DNA of 25,672 nt from an uncultured Spartobacteria bacterium (GTDB taxonomy: Bacteria; Verrucomicrobiota; Verrucomicrobiia; Chthoniobacterales; Terrimicrobiaceae), in assembly GCA_937960895.1 (NCBI GenBank), contig CALCJD010000111.1:1-25672 (forward strand), read 5' to 3'. The notes under the pieces are model-generated. The model saw nothing but the letters and a program-made list of their open reading frames with translations, made no database searches and had not been told where the DNA came from. Position 1 is the first letter of the stretch. The number at the start of each line of letters is the position of its first letter. Positions 21,963-25,672 of this stretch are shown here, piece after piece. A program made the translations under genes and the position numbers.

Positions 21963-22376
21963 CTACTTTTTGAGCAGGTCGCGGATTTCCTCGAGGAGAA
22001 GCTCGGTTTTGGTGGGGGCGGCCGGCGGCGGCGGTTCGGTGCGCTTCATTTTGTTGACCGCCTTGACGAGCAGAAACACACAGGCCGCGATGATCAGAAA
22101 CTGGATCACGATGGTGACGAACGACCCGTAGGCGATCACCGCGGTGGCCTCCCTCGCTTCCGCCAGCGTGCGATAGGCGTCGAACTTGCCATCAAGCGGG
22201 ATGAAATAATTGCTGAAATCCAATCCGCCGCCCAGCCGGCCGATCACCGGCATGATCAGGTCGTCGGTGAGGGATTTGACGATATTGCCGAAGGCCGCAC
22301 CAATGATCACGCCCACCGCGAGATCGATGACATTGCCCCGAGCGACGAACTCCCGGAATTCTTTGACGATGGCCAT
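21963..22376 (-). CDS. mscL: large-conductance mechanosensitive channel MscL
   Basis: 137 residues starting MAIVKEFREFVARGNVIDLA, with the family pore helix VGVIIGAAFGNIVKSLTDDL and IMPVIG (about 21-46), a periplasmic loop, a second membrane helix (about 84-106) and the C-terminal amphipathic bundle (TKTELLLEEIRDLLKK). It opens under membrane tension to release solutes in osmotic downshock. It is on the same strand as rseP but separated by 114 nt, and divergent from nuoG. Confidence 0.96.
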   Translation of the reverse strand: MAIVKEFREFVARGNVIDLAVGVIIGAAFGNIVKSLTDDLIMPVIGRLGGGLDFSNYFIPLDGKFDAYRTLAEAREATAVIAYGSFVTIVIQFLIIAACVFLLVKAVNKMKRTEPPPPAAPTKTELLLEEIRDLLKK

Positions 22377-22479
22377 AACAAAAAGCGTATCACGGCTCGC
22401 GGGGGGCGGACGATAAAAAAACTCCGCCCGTTCCCCGCACCTCCCGGCGGGTTCCGGTCCACCCCCGCTCCGGTCATCG

Positions 22480-22502
22480 CGGATTTTTCACCAAAAAATC
22501 CG
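22480..22502. repeat. 9-bp inverted repeat in the mscL-nuoG region
   Basis: CGGATTTTT (22480-22488) and AAAAATCCG (22494-22502) are perfect inverted copies around the loop CACCA. No T-run follows either arm outside the stem. It could be an operator or a transcript hairpin; nothing in the sequence decides. Confidence 0.65.
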
Positions 22503-22600
22503 TCCCTCCCACCTGTCGCCGGGGGCAGCCGGAGGCCCGCGATGCCCCCGGTCCACCGGGCATTCGGCCGGTCGGGCGACCCGGAAAGCGGTTTTCCCGG

Positions 22601-22609
22601 TGGTAAGAT
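22601..22609 (+). promoter_or_regulatory. possible extended -10 promoter of nuoG
   Basis: TG at 22601-22602, one base, then TAAGAT (22604-22609, four of six to TATAAT). No -35 match is found at the right spacing, as is allowed for extended -10 promoters. The leader would be about 65 nt. Confidence 0.3.
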
Positions 22610-22682
22610 GAAGCGCAGGAACGGTTTTTTTCCACGCATCGCTTGACGAGTTTTCGTCGAAACGACAAAACCACAGGGAGAA

Positions 22683-24314
22683 ATGAGCGCTACGGCAACC
22701 GAGGTTCCGATGTTGAATGTCCAGGTCGATGGGGAATGGAAGCAATTCCCCAAGGGGACCCGGCTTATCGAGGCGTGCATGAAGTCCGGCAGCTACGTGC
22801 CGCACTACTGCTATCACCCGAAGCTGAGCTCGCCCGGAAATTGTCGCATGTGTTTGGTGGAGTTGGGGATGCCCAAGATGACCCCCGACCGCAAACCGGT
22901 CATCGGCCCGGATGGCAAACCCGAGATTGCCTGGAGTCCGCGCCCGGCCATTTCCTGCGCCACCGAAGTGAGCGAGGGCATGGGCGTCCGCACCAATTCG
23001 CCCCTCGTCGAGGAGTGCCGCAAGGGGGTAATGGAGTTTCTCCTCATCAACCACCCGCTGGACTGTCCGATCTGCGACCAGGCGGGGGAATGCCGCCTGC
23101 AGGAGTTTTCCGTCCAATACGGCAAGGCCGAGTCCCGTTTCATCGAGGACAAGGTCAAAAAACCCAAGCGGGTCGACATCGGTCCGCGCATCGTTCTCGA
23201 CGACGAGCGCTGCATCATGTGCTCGCGCTGCATCCGCTTCATGAAGGAAGTGGCCAACGATGACGTCCTCGGCTTCGTCAACCGGGGCAGCCACACCACA
23301 CTGACCGTCTATCCGGGCCGCACGCTCGACAACAACTACTCGCTCAACACCGTGGACATCTGCCCGGTGGGCGCGCTGACCTCGAAGGATTTCCGCTTCA
23401 ACATGCGCGTCTGGTTCCTGCGGGAAACCAAGAGCATCGACGTGAACTGCGGCACGGGAACCAACATCGTGATTTCCAGCCGCGAAAACACGATCTACCG
23501 CATCACGCCGCGGGAAAACGATTTCGTCAACTCCTGCTGGATGCCGGACAGTCACCGGCTCAATTTCCACTACGTCAACAGTCCGGACCGCCTCAAAACC
23601 CCCGTGGTCAAGGGCGAGGACGGACCGGTCCGCTGGCCGCAGGCCATTCAGGCGGCCGTTTCCCGACTTCAGAAAAACGCCGGCGCCACAGCCATGATCG
23701 CCTCGGCGCGCATGACGAACGAGGAATTGTTCCTCGCCGCCCGCCTGGCCAAAACCCTCGGCATCACGCTCTTTGACGTGCGTCCGCGTCCCCAGAAGGG
23801 CGACGGTTTCCTTATTTCGGACGACGGCAATCCCAACACCAACGGGGCCAAACTGTTTGGCCTGGCCACGGGCAAGTTGCCGGAAATCGCCGCCGGGGTC
23901 GCCTCCGGCGCCATCAAGGCCCTTTTGGTTCTCGGCGAAGATGCCACGGAATGCGGCCTTTCCGAGGCCGATCTGGCCAAGCTCGACACCCTCGTGGTGA
24001 CGGGCATCCTGCCGGACAAAACCACCGCCGCCGCCACCGTGCTCCTGCCGTCGGCCTCCTGGGCGGAAAAACGCGGTTCCATGATCAACATCAAGGGCCG
24101 CATCCAGCGTCTCAACCAGGCCATCGCCTCCCCGGGCGAGGCGCGGGACGACTGGGAAATCCTCCGCGACCTCATCCAGGCCGCCGGCGGATCCAACGGC
24201 ATCGCCACCATCGACGAACTCTTCAGTCAGATGGCGGCGGAAACGCCCGCACTGGCCGGCCTTTCCCTCGCGAAGATCACCGATCTGGGCACGGACCTGT
24301 CGGACAAACTATGA
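22683..24314 (+). CDS. nuoG: NADH-quinone oxidoreductase subunit G (short form)
   Basis: 543 residues; family members are commonly 690-900. The N-terminal ferredoxin-like domain has C43, C54, C57 and C92 for a [2Fe-2S] cluster. H124, C128, C131 and C137 (HPLDCPICDQAGEC) form the His-ligated [4Fe-4S] cluster. C177, C180, C183 and C227 (CIMCSRC...CPVG) form the second [4Fe-4S] cluster. The molybdopterin-oxidoreductase-like domain (from about 245) is shortened and does not show the four-cysteine N7 site. It carries electrons from NuoE/F toward NuoB in complex I. The purine-rich AGGGAGAA lies directly before the ATG. nuoE and nuoF are not upstream. nuoH follows after 29 nt. Confidence 0.93.
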   Translation: MSATATEVPMLNVQVDGEWKQFPKGTRLIEACMKSGSYVPHYCYHPKLSSPGNCRMCLVELGMPKMTPDRKPVIGPDGKPEIAWSPRPAISCATEVSEGMGVRTNSPLVEECRKGVMEFLLINHPLDCPICDQAGECRLQEFSVQYGKAESRFIEDKVKKPKRVDIGPRIVLDDERCIMCSRCIRFMKEVANDDVLGFVNRGSHTTLTVYPGRTLDNNYSLNTVDICPVGALTSKDFRFNMRVWFLRETKSIDVNCGTGTNIVISSRENTIYRITPRENDFVNSCWMPDSHRLNFHYVNSPDRLKTPVVKGEDGPVRWPQAIQAAVSRLQKNAGATAMIASARMTNEELFLAARLAKTLGITLFDVRPRPQKGDGFLISDDGNPNTNGAKLFGLATGKLPEIAAGVASGAIKALLVLGEDATECGLSEADLAKLDTLVVTGILPDKTTAAATVLLPSASWAEKRGSMINIKGRIQRLNQAIASPGEARDDWEILRDLIQAAGGSNGIATIDELFSQMAAETPALAGLSLAKITDLGTDLSDKL

Positions 24315-24343
24315 TCGGCTCTTCGGTCCATCGTCACTAGCTT

Positions 24344-25585
24344 ATGGATTTTCTTTCCCTCGCCTTGCAGCCCGGTTCCGAGGTGTTTCTCGTCTGGACC
24401 TCGATCGTCAAGACGGCCTTCATCATCTTCGGCGTGGTGCTGCCTCTCGTCTCGCTGGCCGTCTTTGCGGAACGCAAGGTGTGCGCCTTCATCCAGGACC
24501 GCGTCGGACCCAACCGCGTCGGACTCCCCACCACCCTGGTCGGATTCAAGAAGGACCTGCGCCTGGCGGGCATCGGCCAGATGATCGCCGACCCGATCAA
24601 ACTTGTCCTGAAGGAAAATTTCATCCCGAAGAGCGTCAACAAGTTCTTCTACTACATCGCGCCCAAGCTCACGATGATCCCCCCGATCCTCGTCTTCGCA
24701 GTGCTGCCCTTCGGGTCGACACTCTGCGGCGTGCCCATGACCATCGCCAACGTGGACATCGGCATATTGTTTGTCTTTGCGGTGTCCTCGCTCGGCGTCT
24801 ACGGCATCGTGCTGGCCGGCTGGGCGTCCAACTCCAAATATCCGTTCCTCGGCGGCATCCGCTCGAGTTCGCAGATGATTTCCTACGAACTCGCCCTGGG
24901 CCTTTCGGTCATTCCGGTGTTCCTCATGGTCGGCACGCTGAACCTGCAGGACATCGTCCTCTGGCAGCGCGACAACGGCTGGCTGGTGGCGCCCTTCTGG
25001 TTCAAGGACCTCACCGTCGACAAGGTGCTCCACGGAGACTGGGCGGGCGTCTGGGCGGCCATTCAGTCCGGCTTTTCACTCCAGCGCCTCCTCGTCTGGA
25101 TTCCGATGATCATTTCGTTCATCATCTTCCTGGTCGCGATGTTTGCGGAAACGAACCGCACGCCGTTTGACCTCCCGGAAGCGGAGCAGGAACTCGTGGG
25201 CGGCTACCACACGGAATACTCCGGCATGGGCTTCGCGCTGTTTTTCCTTGGCGAATATGCGGCCATGATCGCCGGATCCGGCGTGATCGTGACACTCTTC
25301 CTCGGCGGATGGAGCCTGCCTTGGATTCCGGACGGTTCGGCCACGTCGTTCCTCGGCCTGTCCTTCATTCCCCCGACCCTCGCCGGCATCCTCTGGGGTC
25401 TGGTGAACATCACCGTGTTTTTCGCCAAGGTCTGCGCCCTGCTGTTCCTCTTCATCTGGGTGCGCTGGACGCTGCCGCGTTTCCGCTATGACCAGCTCAT
25501 GAAACTGGGCTGGTACTTCTTCTTCGAACTCGCCCTGGTGAACATCTTCCTCGTCGCGGTGATCCTCGCCTTCGTGAAGGCCTGA
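24344..25585 (+). CDS. nuoH: NADH-quinone oxidoreductase subunit H
   Basis: 413 residues, a membrane subunit of complex I at the quinone site. About eight or nine hydrophobic helices are visible. Family motifs are AVFAERKVCAFIQDRVGPNR V (about 39-59), GIRSSSQMISYELALGLSVI, and AETNRTPFDLPEAEQELVGG YHTEYSG, the last lining the quinone chamber. It links the quinone pocket to the proton channels. The protein is longer than the usual 320-350, with an extra stretch between helices (WQRDNGWLVAPFWFKDLTVD and on, about 210-240). No Shine-Dalgarno sequence precedes the ATG. nuoI would be expected next but does not begin within the window. Confidence 0.95.
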   Translation: MDFLSLALQPGSEVFLVWTSIVKTAFIIFGVVLPLVSLAVFAERKVCAFIQDRVGPNRVGLPTTLVGFKKDLRLAGIGQMIADPIKLVLKENFIPKSVNKFFYYIAPKLTMIPPILVFAVLPFGSTLCGVPMTIANVDIGILFVFAVSSLGVYGIVLAGWASNSKYPFLGGIRSSSQMISYELALGLSVIPVFLMVGTLNLQDIVLWQRDNGWLVAPFWFKDLTVDKVLHGDWAGVWAAIQSGFSLQRLLVWIPMIISFIIFLVAMFAETNRTPFDLPEAEQELVGGYHTEYSGMGFALFFLGEYAAMIAGSGVIVTLFLGGWSLPWIPDGSATSFLGLSFIPPTLAGILWGLVNITVFFAKVCALLFLFIWVRWTLPRFRYDQLMKLGWYFFFELALVNIFLVAVILAFVKA

Positions 25586-25672
25586 GGAGCGCAACAGGAA
25601 AGATTATCGCGGCCTTCAGGCTGCATTCCGCAACGCCCCGGCCCTTGGAGCGGCGCTTCGCGGGAGTTCACC
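25586..25672. other. start of the region after nuoH
   Basis: 87 bases to the window edge. No ATG occurs on the plus strand, so the next nuo gene, if present, starts later. No terminator is seen. Confidence 0.4.

Larger units (their letters stand above)
22377..22682. other. divergent intergenic region between mscL and nuoG
   Basis: 306 bases with no convincing gene. It should hold the promoters of both flanking genes. It contains a 9-bp inverted repeat (22480-22502) and an extended -10 candidate (22601-22609), listed separately. Just before nuoG, TTTCGTCGAAA (about 22652-22662) is an 11-nt imperfectly flanked palindrome that might be an operator. Confidence 0.5.

Noticed and set aside
20625..22646. 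Long plus-strand open frame opposite rseP and mscL
   Set aside because: It mirrors two certain genes and has shadow-type composition.
22643..22648. TTGACG as the -35 box of nuoG
   Set aside because: No -10 sequence follows at 16-18 nt, and the start would be too close to the ATG.
22488..23570. Minus-strand open frame opposite nuoG
   Set aside because: It is antisense to the iron-sulfur motifs of nuoG.

Overview
The window is a high-GC bacterial chromosome segment. It is probably from the PVC superphylum and most likely Verrucomicrobiota of the Opitutia type. Three things suggest this: a long three-domain IspG, a small DUF2905-type membrane protein next to ispG, and a rearranged ribosomal-protein operon. 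The phylum is an inference from gene content; no 16S rRNA or other decisive marker is present.

Left flank (1-2700): the 3' end of an unidentified plus-strand gene, then a frameshifted minus-strand remnant of a glycosidase-like protein (DUF6259-type). A ROK-family transcriptional regulator follows, whose sugar-kinase domain has lost its catalytic Asp.

Centre (2696-13440), all on the minus strand: one long ribosomal-protein/secretion operon, read as rpsC-rplP-rpmC-rpsQ-rplN-rplX-rplE-rpsH-rplF-rplR-rpsE-rplO-secY-adk-map-infA-rpmJ-rpsM-rpsK-rpsD, closed by a strong intrinsic terminator. rpsN, rpmD, rpoA and rplQ are missing from their usual slots, and the S10-operon genes that normally precede rpsC are absent. 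Most junctions are 3-19 nt or overlap. The three larger gaps (93-109 nt) each hold a small tandem or inverted repeat. The operon supplies ribosomal subunits, the SecY channel, adenylate kinase, initiation factor IF-1 and methionine aminopeptidase.

Middle right (13253-17466): a START-like lipoprotein on the minus strand, divergent from a plus-strand rpsU - SDR epimerase-like protein - hotdog thioesterase operon with a near-consensus sigma70 promoter. A solitary CBM9/DOMON-like protein (minus) and an MpaB/DUF2236 oxygenase-like protein (plus, with its own terminator) follow.

Right (17494-22376, minus strand): mscL, rseP (site-2 protease), ispG (isoprenoid synthesis), a DUF2905 membrane protein and two tandem paralogous lipoproteins. 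ispG carries a short repeat-derived in-frame insertion.

Right edge (22683-25585, plus strand): nuoG and nuoH of respiratory complex I. nuoG is the first gene of this local cluster.

I did not see a mobile element, CRISPR array, defence island or clearly new multi-gene system. The more unusual features are the dispersed mini-repeats in operon gaps and inside ispG, the rearranged spc/alpha operon, the long S11 extension and the paired small lipoproteins.
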